Below, in pieces: positions 1-11,237 of a DNA stretch of 64,000 nt. The DNA is from Blastomyces gilchristii SLH14081 (Eukaryota; Ascomycota; Eurotiomycetes; Onygenales; Ajellomycetaceae). Numbering within the stretch: the stretch's first letter is position 1; the number at the start of each line of letters is the position of its first letter. The notes beneath the pieces were generated by a model, which made no database searches, had not been told where the DNA came from, and saw nothing but the letters and a program-made list of their open reading frames with translations. The DNA lies in contig NW_003101657.1 in NCBI RefSeq assembly GCF_000003855.2, positions 32,083 through 96,082 of the forward strand, read 5' to 3'. The position numbers were made by a program, and so were the translations under genes.

Positions 1-2479
1 GATGAAAAAAGAAAAGACTTATAATCTAATACTGTGAGAAGAGAAGAGTGATCTCTGATATGAATAAATAATTATCTCATTATAAATATTTAAAATGAAT
101 ATAATAATCAGTGTCTGTAACTGAGCTTCAGATAGTCATGTTATATACAGTCTTTATATAATAAATTGTTTTAGAGATGAGTAAGAAGAACAGAAGTATA
201 CATACTGAGAAATGTAATTCATTAAGTCTATGCAACATCTTCTTGAAACAGAGAGAGCTGATAATGAAAGCAGAGATAACAGAAGCAGAGAGAGCAGAAG
301 TAGTAAAAGTGAGAGTCACAGAAACAGAGATAGTAGAAGTAGAAGAATCAAACACAGAGACAGGTGTAAGAGATTGAGAGAGAGTAGCAGAGAAAGAAAC
401 AGAGAAGATAGAGAAGAATGCAGAAGACTCAGTCATATATAATACAGATAATTTCTTTATTATCATGTTCTTCAAGTTTTTTGATCAATGATTCAATATT
501 GAGATGTTCACTATCATTAGCAGATATGAATCTGTCAACATGTGAAGATTCTACATGAATTAAAACAAAATATCTGTATCTGTATTTATATAAAACATGA
601 TCAGATGCCTGCTAGAAAAAGAGAGTTAAGAGTATATAAGAAGATAAAGAAGATATGTTATTTATAATAATACATTCTGATGATTATTAGAAGAAAACAA
701 GTTCTGATTATATTTCACAATGTATTACACTTACTGCTAATGAACTGTCTGATATAAGCACTATAAGAACACTTGTTATCAGAACAGAGAGTCATTACTA
801 GAAACACATACAATGTAATAAATGAACAACAGATAGAAGATGTTGAACAGAAGAAGAGACAGAAATCTTGAATAAGATGATGACATTCAATGATAACAAT
901 GATAGAGAAGATGATTGAAGAATGAGAAAAGTTAGTGAATGAGTGATATAATATAGTGAAAGTTTCTTTGTAAGAATGTACATGAAATGCTAGCTGAATT
1001 AGAGATAGATTATATAATTGTGAACACTAGTGATGCGCTAATCCGCATGAAGCTAAAATGTACATTATAATTACATGAGTGTGACTGAATCTGATGAAGA
1101 AGAATGTGATTCAGAAGAATATACAATCACCAGATGATAATACAGCCACTTTCAAACTTGCTTATGAATGTAAAGAGGCCATAGCGGCCACCAATTAATT
1201 TAGTGTACAGTATATAAGAAGCCGGCGTACGCCTGTAATCATATACTGACTCAAGCAACCTTTGAATCACACATTGAGAAGACAGCTCTACTCTCTGAGT
1301 ATGTCAATCTGCTTACTACTGAGATGAAACCTGAGATAGCAGACCAGAAAATGCAGAATTTTAAAGTATAGATTAATCTGACTAAGAGAGAGCAGCAGAA
1401 ACCCTTCTCTGAGAAAATAACAGAGAGAGATTTTAAGATAATTATCATTTCAGATAAGAAGAAGAAGAAGAAGAAGAATGAGAATAAGAAGTGAATTATG
1501 AAAAATAATGAGAAGAATGAGAAAGAGAAGAAAGATAATAAGTAGAAAAAGTTTTTTTCTTTTTATATTAGTTAGTTATAAGTTTATAACTATTAGTTAA
1601 TAATTGAAATTAATTTTGAGTTTTCAAAAATTATTGTATAAGTTATAATCAATTATCAATGTCAGGAATAATATATATATATATATTCAACTATCATGTC
1701 ACTATAATGTATAAGTATCAATATTTTTTCAATATTGATATTTATAATATTAATATATTTTTAATAATATTATCTAATAATATAATTTGATAATACTCTC
1801 TTTTACAATATTAATATATTTCAAGAAATATGACAGAGATTAATCAAGATTGTTTATTTACTTTTATACATCAATGATATTGAATCTGAGTTAGTACTAA
1901 AATTATAACTAAGCTAAGAAAGAAGATTATTTTCTCTTATATTAATTTTTCTTACACATATCAGTTATCAGTTATTGAAAATAAATTATTATCTTTCTTA
2001 AATTATTATTATATCTTCTGAATCTACTTCTTTCACTTCTTTTACTTCTATTGAAGATCTATAAACTCTTCAAGAAATCACTGTGAATTATAAAGTCTAT
2101 ATTATTTATAATTCAACACAGAATACTCTCTTTGAATTATAATGAATAATCACTTCATTCTTCACATCTAATTCCAGGTCATGAAATTTATAAAAAACTC
2201 AATATAAACACTGAGATGAACTATAAAATAATTATTAATAGATTGTATTACAGATTACTGAAGAGTCATCTCTCTACTATAATTACTATAACTTTATTCA
2301 GAAATATTTATTATAAACTGATCATAACTCTGAAGAAATTTTCTGATATCTGAAGTCATCAGAATGCAGATAATAAAAGAAAAATAATTAGAAAATTACT
2401 ACTGAGCTGATAAATTACTCTATCAGATAATAATTTTTATTAATACTAACTTTCTAATTTGAAGAAAATCATGTAAAAA
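1..2479. other. AT-rich degenerate DNA, no identifiable gene
   Basis: This stretch is very AT-rich and low in CpG, CC and GG, like the rest of the transposon compartment. Positions 180-440 are strongly purine-skewed (GA-rich). The short open frames there are rich in Arg, Ser and Glu, but composition alone explains them. Positions 1,440-1,500 are a GAA/AAG-rich run. Two small patches still contain CpG: about 1,030-1,055 and 1,177-1,235, the second with a TATATAA next to GCCGGCGTACGCC. The right part probably contains the 5' part of the hAT element that is recognisable from about 2,480, but I could not see its end or its N-terminal zinc finger. Confidence 0.5.
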
Positions 2480-2973
2480 TGACTATGTATCAATACTCTG
2501 ATTTCATAACTCTTATCTGATAACTTCTGTGAATAATTACTTTATATATGTATATTTCTGAATCTTTCTCTTCAATCAATTGAAAATTCTGAATTCTGAA
2601 TACTTCTTTAAATACTTAATTCAAATCTTCATATTCTACATTGATTCTGTCTTCAGTTCAATCTTGAGACACACTACAAAGTCAATACATAATATCTAGA
2701 ATCAGAGTTGAAGAATCATTGAAAAGTATCTCTCATAGTGAATATATAAACTAGTATAAATAATCTTACATTTATAAGAGTTATATATTATTATATTATT
2801 GAGAACTGAACTTATTAAGAGATATTAATTGAATTTAAATCATTGATCAGTAGTCATACTGAGAATTATATAGTAGAGATATTAATAACTGTGATTAAAA
2901 ATGACTATTAGAATATTAGTCTCAGTCTTCTTATAATTATAACTGATAATACTGTAAATAACTACACTATGAT
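2480..2973 (+). pseudogene. hAT transposase remnant, N-terminal/central part
   Basis: Read with stops, the plus strand gives the conserved central block of fungal hAT transposases. First comes a degraded version of the WTS-x-N-x-x-FLGV region (around 2,750-2,790), then an FKSLISSHT block, then TDNTVNNYTMIKSLE ending at 2,985, matching the usual TDNAxNNDTM motif that carries a catalytic Asp. The frame is broken by stops, mostly TGA/TAG at former Trp, Gln or Arg codons. It continues at 20,979 after a nested insertion of about 18 kb. The 14-bp duplication that marks the insertion, AAAGAGCTTAGAGT, is at 2,974-2,987 and 20,965-20,978. The family call rests on motif recognition; the start is not defined. 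Confidence 0.7.
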
Positions 2974-2987
2974 AAAGAGCTTAGAGT

Positions 2988-4310
2988 TCTTGATGAAATA
3001 AGAATATCTCATCTAAAAGGAAAGAATTAGCTACTGCTAGAAGAGATTGAAAGAATGATGTAATATCTGATGAAGAGTTCAAAGCTGTCAGAAATGAATA
3101 TTTTTCAGATATTAAAAGAGCTAAAACAGACTGCTGGAATAAATTTCTTGAAGAAGCACAAGAAAAGGAAGTTTTTAAAGCTTTTAACTATACTAAAACA
3201 AGAAGTGTAGCAAAACTTTCAGCCTTAGAATATGAGTTTCAGAATGAATCATATACAGCAAACTCTTTTGAGGAAAAATATCAAGCTTTTATAAGAATTC
3301 TCTTTCAGAACTCATCAGATTCAGATTCAGATTCAGAGGAAGAGAATATATCACTTCTCAACTACATTGATGAAAACAACTGAGAATGGTCTAATCTTAT
3401 ATAAGATGAATTAGAGTTAGCTATCTTCTCAAGTTCTGTTAAAACTGCTGCAGGGCCTGATTCAATTAATTACTTAATTATTCAAAATACATATTCCTAC
3501 TTAAAGAATGAATATTTTGAGCTCTTTTTCAATCTCTTGAAAAATGAATATCATTCTGAATGCTGGAGAGAAGCCACTGAAGTGATTCTTGCAAAACCTA
3601 ATAGAAAAACTTCAATTTCTAAGTCATATAGAGTAATATCTCTATTGAACTGTCTAGAAAAGGTTTTGAAAAAGATAATAGCTACTCAACTATCTTTTAT
3701 AAGCTCTATTAATAACTCTCTTTTATTCAGTGAATAAATAAGAGATAGAAAACAATGTTCTGTAATTGACACTGTTCTCTCAGTTGTTCATAATATTTAA
3801 ATAACAAAGCATGAAGATCTGGTCTCAACTGCAGTTTTTATTGATATAAAAGAAGCATTTGATTATGTTTCAAAGTCAAAGTTAATTCAGACTTTGAAGA
3901 TGTTAAAACTGCCACTTTCTCTAATAAAATGAGTTGACTGTTTTATGTCTAAAAGAATTATATAACTTTTCTTTGATGAAATGAAATAAGATAAGACTGA
4001 TATAAAAATAAAAGTACTGTAAGAATCTTCAGTCTCACTTATTTTATTTATAATATACACTGTATATCTATTCAAAGATAGAAATATGAAAATAGTGTGA
4101 TTTCTGAGTTATGTAGATGATATTGATCTAGTCTACAGCTTAAAAACTATCAAAGAGAATTTGAAAGTGATTGAAAAAGCTGCAAAGAAAATCTTTGTCA
4201 GAGCAGATATCAATCAAATTCAATTTAATATGAATAAAACTGAGTTAATTCATTTCTTTTCTAGATTCAATGAGAAAGAACTATCTCTAACTCTTTTAAA
4301 TAGAGAGATT
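2988..4310 (+). pseudogene. LINE ORF2 fragment: reverse transcriptase
   Basis: Conceptual translation with stops gives a non-LTR reverse transcriptase. A block reading WREATEVILAKPNRK then YRVISLLNCLEKVLKKI (3,560-3,685) matches the LINE motif in which a KP-containing stretch precedes YRPISLLNxxGKxxEK. The palm motif reads SYVDDIDLVYS (about 4,110-4,140), with the two catalytic aspartates kept and Gly/Ala changed to Ser/Val by G-to-A and C-to-T changes. Stops interrupt it at several former Trp and Gln codons (for example TGA within 3,925-3,935). The fragment ends where SINE-A entered. The matching region of the minus-strand copy is 15,000-16,350. Confidence 0.85.
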
Positions 4311-4325
4311 AAACCCAGTTTTTTG

Positions 4326-4433
4326 ACCCGGTGGCGTAGTGGTTAACTACGCTACCATGAAGCCTCAATTAGCGGCCTTTCCCCCGGGGAATGAATGCCA
4401 AGAGAGGGCAGGTTCGAACCCTGCAAGAGTCAT
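4326..4433 (+). ncRNA. tRNA-like head of SINE-A (Pol III promoter-like)
   Basis: Box A TGGCGTAGTGG is at 4,332-4,342 and box B GGTTCGAACCC at 4,411-4,421. The D-arm-like hairpin GCGTAG/CTACGC and a perfect T-arm GCAGG-TTCGAAC-CCTGC are visible. The acceptor ends (GACCCGG and AAGAGTC) pair only partly and no clear anticodon arm is seen, so it is not a functional tRNA. Unlike its surroundings it keeps CpG, CC and GG. Confidence 0.7.
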
Positions 4434-5261
4434 CTTAATCACAGCTTTCACTGTTAAGTCATAAAATAGTATCAGAGACCCTCAGATGCACTATAGTGAA
4501 TCATTATCAAGTTTAAGATATTCATTTCAGGAATTTCTGAGCACTAATTCTCACTGATCTTAGAATTAACAGCTTCTCAGATGCTTCAAGTTAGATCAGT
4601 ATTAGAGTGATTGAGATCTAGAGTGTCTGCAGAATAGTAAATCATTATCAAGCTTAACTGACCAGGTCTCATCTCTCTCACTCTAGGCACTCACTTCCAG
4701 GGAATGAGATTTAAAAACTATCTAATTAGAACACTCTGAGCCTAGCAAGAACCTAGGTGAGACAAGGCCTAGGCACTCTTAATAGATGATTAGTGCAAGC
4801 AAGACTGTGACAGTCAATTGATAGACTGAAATACTGAGATTGACAGCTGGAAGATTAGAGACTTAACTAGAATTGAGTAGCTCTGATGTTATTCTTAGTG
4901 AGAATCTCACTTATGAATAAGCTAGTTACAGAAGCTAGCTAAGTGGTGACTCTTTAGAGAGAATAATAACCCCTGAAGCAGGCCTGAGAGGACAGAGGCA
5001 GCAGTTGGTTATATAGAGTGTTAAAATATGTATATAGCTTAAGATGTAAACTGCAGAGATCTTGTTCTGTAGCTCTCTTTACTTTATCTTTTTCTTTATC
5101 TTTTTCTTTCAATTTCTTTCTATCTATCTATTTAATGTGTCTATCTTTGAGACTGTGTTCTTTTTCTCTTTTCCTTTGTCATGATATTGTCAAATGATTT
5201 CAAAGTATCAAAAGATGTTAAAACACTGCAATTTGTAAACAGTTTTTGTATTCTGGGCTGG

Positions 5262-5645
5262 TGTAAGAGGCCTACGCTGAATAGATCGGTATAATATTAT
5301 AGGTCTTATATAACAAAGATAAAAACATTAGAGAAGGAAAGAAAGAGAAAGTGCAAGAATCAGCAATTGAGGTGGATATTTATACGCGTATGTGGTGGTG
5401 TACGCGGTGGAACTTCAGAGCGGGAGAATATACGCGCGTTCATAGCAGCTGAGGATCAGTGATTGAGAATGGCTGAGAATCGGAGTGTATGCATTCAAGA
5501 ATGATATACACACATTCATAGCAGCTGAGAATCAGTGATTGAGAATGACTGAGAATCAGAGTGTACACATTCAAGAATGAAGTGATTGAGATCTGTGAAG
5601 TGTAACAGAATAGTCTATATAATTGATCAGGCACAGCCTGCCATA
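5262..5645 (-). repeat. G1 3' LTR (left)
   Basis: Starts TGTAAGAGGCC on the plus strand and contains a tandem pair of about 76-bp units (about 5,435-5,580) built on the GATTGAGAATGRCTGAGAATC motif. It retains a few CpGs. Compared with the right LTR, many sites show CA here and TG there, as expected if CG was ancestral. Confidence 0.9.
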
Positions 5646-5649
5646 TTAG

Positions 5650-5660
5650 CCCCTTCTTTC
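5650..5660 (-). other. G1 polypurine tract
   Basis: Minus-strand GAAAGAAGGGG a few bases inside the left LTR. It fits the plus-strand primer of a gypsy element and fixes the element's direction. Confidence 0.7.
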
Positions 5661-5699
5661 AGAAGCAGTTCTCATTGGTCAAGAGCTGTTATTTCAGAT

Positions 5700-8600
5700 A
5701 ACATGAAACTCAGAGTTCAGATCAGTTGATTATAGTCAACTCATTTCATAAGATATTATCAGTCATGATTACAGAGTCTCTTATCAAGAATATTCTCAAT
5801 CTCTTACTCAAGCTTATTATCTTCTTCTATAATGTCTGATAACTGTCAGTCAGAAGTCAGTTGAGAAGAGAACAGATTGATAATAGTGCAGTGAAGTAAG
5901 CTTGTATGAAATACATTATAAATTTCTGATGATGTGTTAAGACAGTAGTTATGATTATCTAGAACTTCTATCACTTTATACTTGATATGACAGTAATCTA
6001 GTGTATAAGATGAACATGTGATTTGTATATTCTTAAGATTTAATTATATCAGATCTTCTATCTTATATTATTCAGCAGAGTCTCAGTGAATATTGATTTA
6101 ATTCTCTTGATCTTGTTTCACAGTTGTCATGAAGACCTCTGCTTAATCACAGACATCTCAGAGTTTTATTACTATATTATTAATGATCTGAATCAGGCTG
6201 CAGAAATCTGATATGAACTGTATAATCTCTAGAAGATTCAACACTTCTATATGATATTCATGTGTAAGAAAGAATGAACTTATATCTGTTGAAACAGCAT
6301 CTTGACTGTTGATAGTAATCTCTGTGTATAGAAGAAGATTATGTCAATCATCTTGTAAATAATTACAGAACTTTCAGAGATAATTCTTCACAGTCTGAAT
6401 TATTCATTCTGACACATCATTGATCTCAGAGTAGTAGACAGTTGATAGACAGTGTGTAATCTTGAGAACTTAACAGATTCTTATTCAGAGAGTACTTATA
6501 AATTAACAGCTTTAATCTGATACTATAGATCTCAGCAATTCATGCATTCAATAGAATGAGCTCTGTAGAAAAGCTTCAGTGACTTGTTCAGTGTTTATCT
6601 TATTATAAGATTTCAATATTATATCTTTGCTCAGTTGATTCATAATGATCAAAATGTTTCTACAATTCTTACTCTCAGATAGATTGACAGTGAAGTCAAT
6701 TACTATATCTTATCAGATTCTATCAGAAATATTAAGTGATTTCAATAAATCTTTTCTACAGTTCTTTCATAAGATAATAGAAGAACAGTGATTACAGTTT
6801 CAGATAAAGTGTCTGATACTGTTTAATATCTCAGATCAGTAGAACTCTCAGAAGATTATTCTATACAGTTATTCACAGCCTGAATAATCAGTTATATATA
6901 AATCATGCATCTCTTGTATTATCTGAGTATGTAAGAATTCAGAGTGAAGAACTCAGCATTGTTCACAGAATCATAGAGTGTTATTATCATTAATTGAATA
7001 TTCTGAGATATCAGTTCTTATATATAGTTCTGAGAAAAATCAGAGTGCTTCTTAATATACTGCTTCAGTGAGAATCTGAAGAAGTTCATCTATCTGAGCT
7101 GCTGTATATCACAGTTTATTCAGTATAGAGAAAGTGAAGATATCAATGACAGTTCTAACTGAGAAAGTATATATAGTGTCATGAACTGTTTTATCTTGAT
7201 CAACTAGTATCTTCAGGTTTAAGAGCTGATACTCTCAGTTCATTCAGTAAGTATCTGTTACATTAGATGATATATCTTACTCTCATCATAAGAGAGCATC
7301 TGTTATTGAGTTCTGACTATCAGAACAGTAGTGTATTGTAAAATAAAAGCAGCTTAAGAACTCAGATTATTATATCTGTCATTCAGTGAGTTTACAGATA
7401 GTTATAAAGTATTTGAGATTCTTATAATCTATAACTATCTCAAATTCAGAGATATTTCAGAGTTCAGAGTCTCATTCTTCTAAACAGTATATAATTGTGA
7501 GAAGTTTCTTATTATAGATCTCATAATTGCATTCAGCAGGACTCAGTTTCTTAGACATGAAGATACATAATCATAGAATCTCTTTATTATTATATTATAA
7601 TATCACTTCTTCTGTTATATAGTCAGAGAAATCAGCTTCAATAACTATTTTATAATCAGAATCAAATATTATCAGTAGAGAAGTATTAATGAATATCTTC
7701 TTCATCTGTATAAATGCAGCTTCAGCATTCACTGATCATTGAAATACTGAGTCTTTCTTAATAAGATCTGTAAGTGATCTTATAATATCTGAGAAGTTTT
7801 ATATAAATCACTGATAGAAGTTAACAAATTCAATGAAGCTTCATACATCTTTCACAGTACACAGAGCTTTTCATTCAAGAATGACAGAGACTTTCTCAGA
7901 ATTCATTTGAATTCTCTTATCAGCTTCTATAATAAAACCCAGATACTTGATACTCTTGACTTCAAGATCACACTTGTTAATATCTATCAGTAGTTCTACT
8001 TCTCATAGCTGTTATAATATCTTTCACACATACTCTTGATATTCTTTTCTGAATTCATCAGTGAAGATAAGAATGTCATCTAAATAAGTAAATACAAACT
8101 TATTAAGAAAATCTCAGAGCACTCAGTTAATATACTTCTGAAATATACTAAGAACATTAGTCAGTTCAAAGAATGTAACTATTTATTCAAAGAGATTATA
8201 ACATGTTCAGAATACTGTAAGTTATTCATCTTCTTCAGTGATATGAATCTTATGAAATGCAGTGATAATATCTAGTTTTATAAATTATTAAGCTCATCTG
8301 ATCTGTGCTAGAGTTTCATTGATAAGAGATAAGAAATATTAATCTTTCTTTGTTAATCTGTTCAGATCTCAGTAGTTTATACAGAATTGAAGTTCTTCAT
8401 CTAATTTCTTTACAAAGAGAATAGAGACTGCAGCAGAAGAGTTGCTAATATATATGAATTCTTTATTCAACAGATCATTGAGTGTCTTCTGAAGAAGAAG
8501 AAGTTTATCTCAGAATATGTTATAAAGAGAGTCTTATAACAGTTCAGAATTCTTATCATTCTTTTTCTCTAACTTGATACTGTGATTCACTTCAGAACCT

Positions 8601-10560
8601 TGTAAGAAGAGTATATTCATAATATTATCTTATCAGAAGATATCTAGATATTCATGATATTATTGAGAGAGTTTCATATGAGAATCTGTTATTATAATAT
8701 AAGATAATTTTTCTAGAGTCTTTTTAATATCAGTCAGACTGATAGAATAGATTGATATATAATTCTACTATTAGTAATTCTTTCAGTGACTTCTTTTTCT
8801 GAGTATTTCATAGATATTGATAGAGATCTGTGTCAGATCAATAGTCTTATAAACATCATCTTCATAAATTCTGTCATTATTAGAGAATATCAAGCTTCTG
8901 TTTCAAGTATTCAATAAGATATCTTATTCAGATAGTCAGACAAGTTCTAGTATAAGATTGTAATTAAGATTATTAACTTTATATACATAGACATCTTCAC
9001 ATTGATATTCTCTTACATCTATGGTCAGCTTCACTATGTAATGAGTATAAATGTCTTTTGAACTGTCAAATTCTGTGAGAAGTTAAGGTTTTGATAAAGA
9101 GATACACTGAAGGTTATAATATCTTATAACTGAAGATTTTATCATTGCATAGTAACATAGACTACTGTCTATCATGGCTTTCATATTATACATGTTATCA
9201 ATCACAGTAGATACAAGAATCACATTCATTGTTATCTTCTTTTCAAATTATTATTATCTGATCTCTTCAAGCTTCTATTTATAAATTTGAATAGAAGCTA
9301 ATCTTTTCTCTGTTTCACTGAGACATTCTTATAGTTATCTTCTGAATCTTTCTCTAATGTAATGTGATTGATACAGATAGATGCTGATTCATTCTTTAAA
9401 TAAGAAGATGCTGATCTTTCTCTCAAGTATGAAGACACATAGATTAATCAGCAGTTAAAAGTAATGTATTCTGATCAGTTACAGTTGATGTATACTTCAT
9501 ATTGACATCAATCAGTGACTTCTTCAGAAGTGATCTCAGAGACTCAGAAGCCTGTCTGAATAGCAGAGACTCTTGCTTATGTATAGATATTTGAGTCTAC
9601 TCAGTTCATAGCATCTGCATCATTGTTATTCCTCAACACAGGTGTATGAGTCACTGAGATGTAATATCTTCTATCACTGTTCTGTATATTCTTGAGCTTA
9701 GTAAGACAGTCATTCATTATTCAGAGCTGTGTGCAGAAGCCTTCATAAGTCTGATCTTTATCTATACTTACAAGAGCTTGTAAGAGTTTGAAAGTTAATG
9801 TCTTCTTGAGTATACTAATCTTTATTCAATTCTTTCAAGATTGATCATCTGCTTCTAGAATCTTGATGTTGAAGTCAGAGATAAATGTTGTAAGAGAAAT
9901 ATTTCTCTGTCAGATGCTCTGTAGCTAATCTAATACTTTCTATTATATAACAGTGTCTTGAAACAGAATATCAAGATATTTCATGATATTATCAGATATT
10001 CACAATGCTGGTTCACATGCTTTCATTCATGAATGAAACTTCTATTTCATACAATCTTTCAATTATTCATTGATATATCAATCTTGATTAATTAATGAAC
10101 TGATGACATCTTTATCTATACTTAGTTTCATAAGCATTTCCATTCTTCATGATGAGTAGAGAGTGAGATTGAAAGTATTGAAATATACAGAAGTATCTAA
10201 GCATTCTTTCAGCACTTTTGTATTCAATTCTGTAAATGTTGAAATCATGTGAATTAGTTGTTGAATCTCTTTATATTAATGTTGTTGAGTTGCATGCATA
10301 TCAGCTATTTATTATTATTATAGTTTCAACATTACTCAGAGTCACTGTGACACTACATCTATACTTGTATTTAAGAGTTTCATATTATCATTAGATATGA
10401 TTATATTGATTGTTAGATATATAATTGTATTCTTATATATCTGAGTGTCAGAACTCTCAGATCTTTCACTGACATTCTCTTGTAAGATCTTATTCTCTTT
10501 GTAAGATCTTGTTGCAGGGTCAGAGTAACTGATAAGCAAGCTTCTATCTGAGAACTATCT
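5700..10560 (-). pseudogene. G1 gag-pol remnant (RT, RNase H, integrase)
   Basis: Minus-strand translation, read with stops, runs in the usual Ty3/gypsy order. A gag-like N-terminal frame lies near 10,340-10,540. Reverse transcriptase has FVFTYLDDILIF at about 8,070-8,100 (catalytic YLDD codons 8,075-8,086 intact), preceded by the NVLSIFQKYIN block. RNase H shows LIIFDSDYKIVIEADFSDY at about 7,610-7,730. The integrase core has DIVIDF (about 6,700) and IIMNQLSK in place of VDRLSK (about 6,620). TGA stops replace former Trp codons, for example before VL in the RT. The protein is not expressible. I did not resolve the protease or zinc knuckle. Confidence 0.8.
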
Positions 10561-10680
10561 GAGAACTCAGTGTCTGTTTAACTGTTTAACTGTTTCTCTA
10601 TTTCTTATGTGTTATTATGTATTCAGATATCTCTTGATAAATAATTATTTCTGATAAGGAGACAATAAATGTTTTTATAG

Positions 10681-11064
10681 TGTAAGAGGCCTACGCTGAA
10701 TAGATCAGTATAATATTATAGGTCTTATATAACAAAGATAAAAACATTAGAGAAGGAAAGAAAGAGAAAGTGTGAGAATCAGTGATTGAGATGGATATTT
10801 ATACACATATGTGGTGGTGTACATGGTGGAACTTCGGGGCGGGAGAATATACACGCGTTTGTAGCAGCCGAGGATCAGTGATTGAGAATAGCTGAGAATC
10901 GGAGCGTACATGTTCAAGAATGATATATGCGCGTTTGTAGCGGCTGAGGATCGGCGATTGAGAATGGCTGAGAATCGGAGCGTACGCGTTCGAGAATGAA
11001 GTGGTTGGGATCTGTGAAGTGTAACGGAATAGTCTATATAATTGATCGGGCGCAGCCCGCCACA
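10681..11064 (-). repeat. G1 5' LTR (right)
   Basis: Same length as the left LTR and ends GCCCGCCACA. It is less decayed: CpG-containing strings such as GCGCGTTTGTAGCGGC and CGTACGCGTTCG survive. In element orientation this LTR would carry the promoter. Confidence 0.9.
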
Positions 11065-11138
11065 GCTGGAATTTTCTGATTTTGCATATCTGAAATTGAT
11101 GAATGTATAATAGTTAACTTTACAGACATAGGAAAAAC

Positions 11139-11161
11139 CCTGAGAACTAAAAGTTCTCAGG
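11139..11161 (+). other. 3'-UTR stem-loop in SINE-A tail
   Basis: Perfect inverted repeat CCTGAGAACT-AAA-AGTTCTCAGG close to the (AAT)n tail. The same hairpin is at 20,859-20,881 (loop TTT) and, reversed, at 13,041-13,063 (one G-T wobble in the transcript). It is a candidate recognition structure for the LINE reverse transcriptase. Confidence 0.7.
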
Positions 11162-11237
11162 TAGATGTCATAGTCTCTGACTGCATACATCTATAATTGA
11201 AGAATAATAATAATAATAATAATAATAAACCCAGTTT

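Larger units (their letters stand above)
5262..11064 (-). mobile_element. G1: Ty3/gypsy LTR retrotransposon, minus orientation
   Basis: Two 384-bp LTRs (5,262-5,645 and 10,681-11,064) begin TG and end CA (TA in the left one through one transition), with 5-bp TSD GCTGG at 5,257-5,261 and 11,065-11,069. Reverse transcriptase, RNase H and integrase all read on the minus strand. The polypurine tract GAAAGAAGGGG (minus strand, 5,650-5,660) lies next to the left LTR, which is therefore the element's 3' LTR. The empty site survives at 20,775-20,800 in a related LINE tail. Every difference I see between the LTRs is a transition. Primer-binding site not identified. Confidence 0.9.
4322..11226 (+). mobile_element. 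SINE-A: tRNA-headed retroposon with LINE 3' tail, split by gypsy G1
   Basis: An 11-bp duplication, AAACCCAGTTT (4,311-4,321 and 11,227-11,237), brackets the insertion inside LINE ORF2. Without the gypsy it is about 1.1 kb: a tRNA-like head (4,326-4,433), a non-coding body (4,434-5,082), and a tail (5,083-5,261 plus 11,065-11,226) that is the same sequence as the 3' UTR of the LINEs here, ending in (AAT)n. The match to the LINE 3' end includes the TATCTATCTATTTAATGTG run and the stem-loop at 11,139-11,161. The body has no reading frame; short motifs such as AATCATTATCAAG recur in it. Family and mobilisation by the LINE are inferred from the shared tail. Confidence 0.75.

Noticed and set aside
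177..442. Arg/Ser-rich small protein (RS-like) on the plus strand
   Set aside because: The whole stretch is GA-repeat-like in base composition, and frames on both strands are open for the same reason. No start context or motif.
1029..1055. Possible hAT left terminus (TAGTGATGCGCTAATCCGC)
   Set aside because: It does not match the right-end repeat TAGACTGGCCGCTGGG at 22,731 and no ACTGTTAT precedes it.
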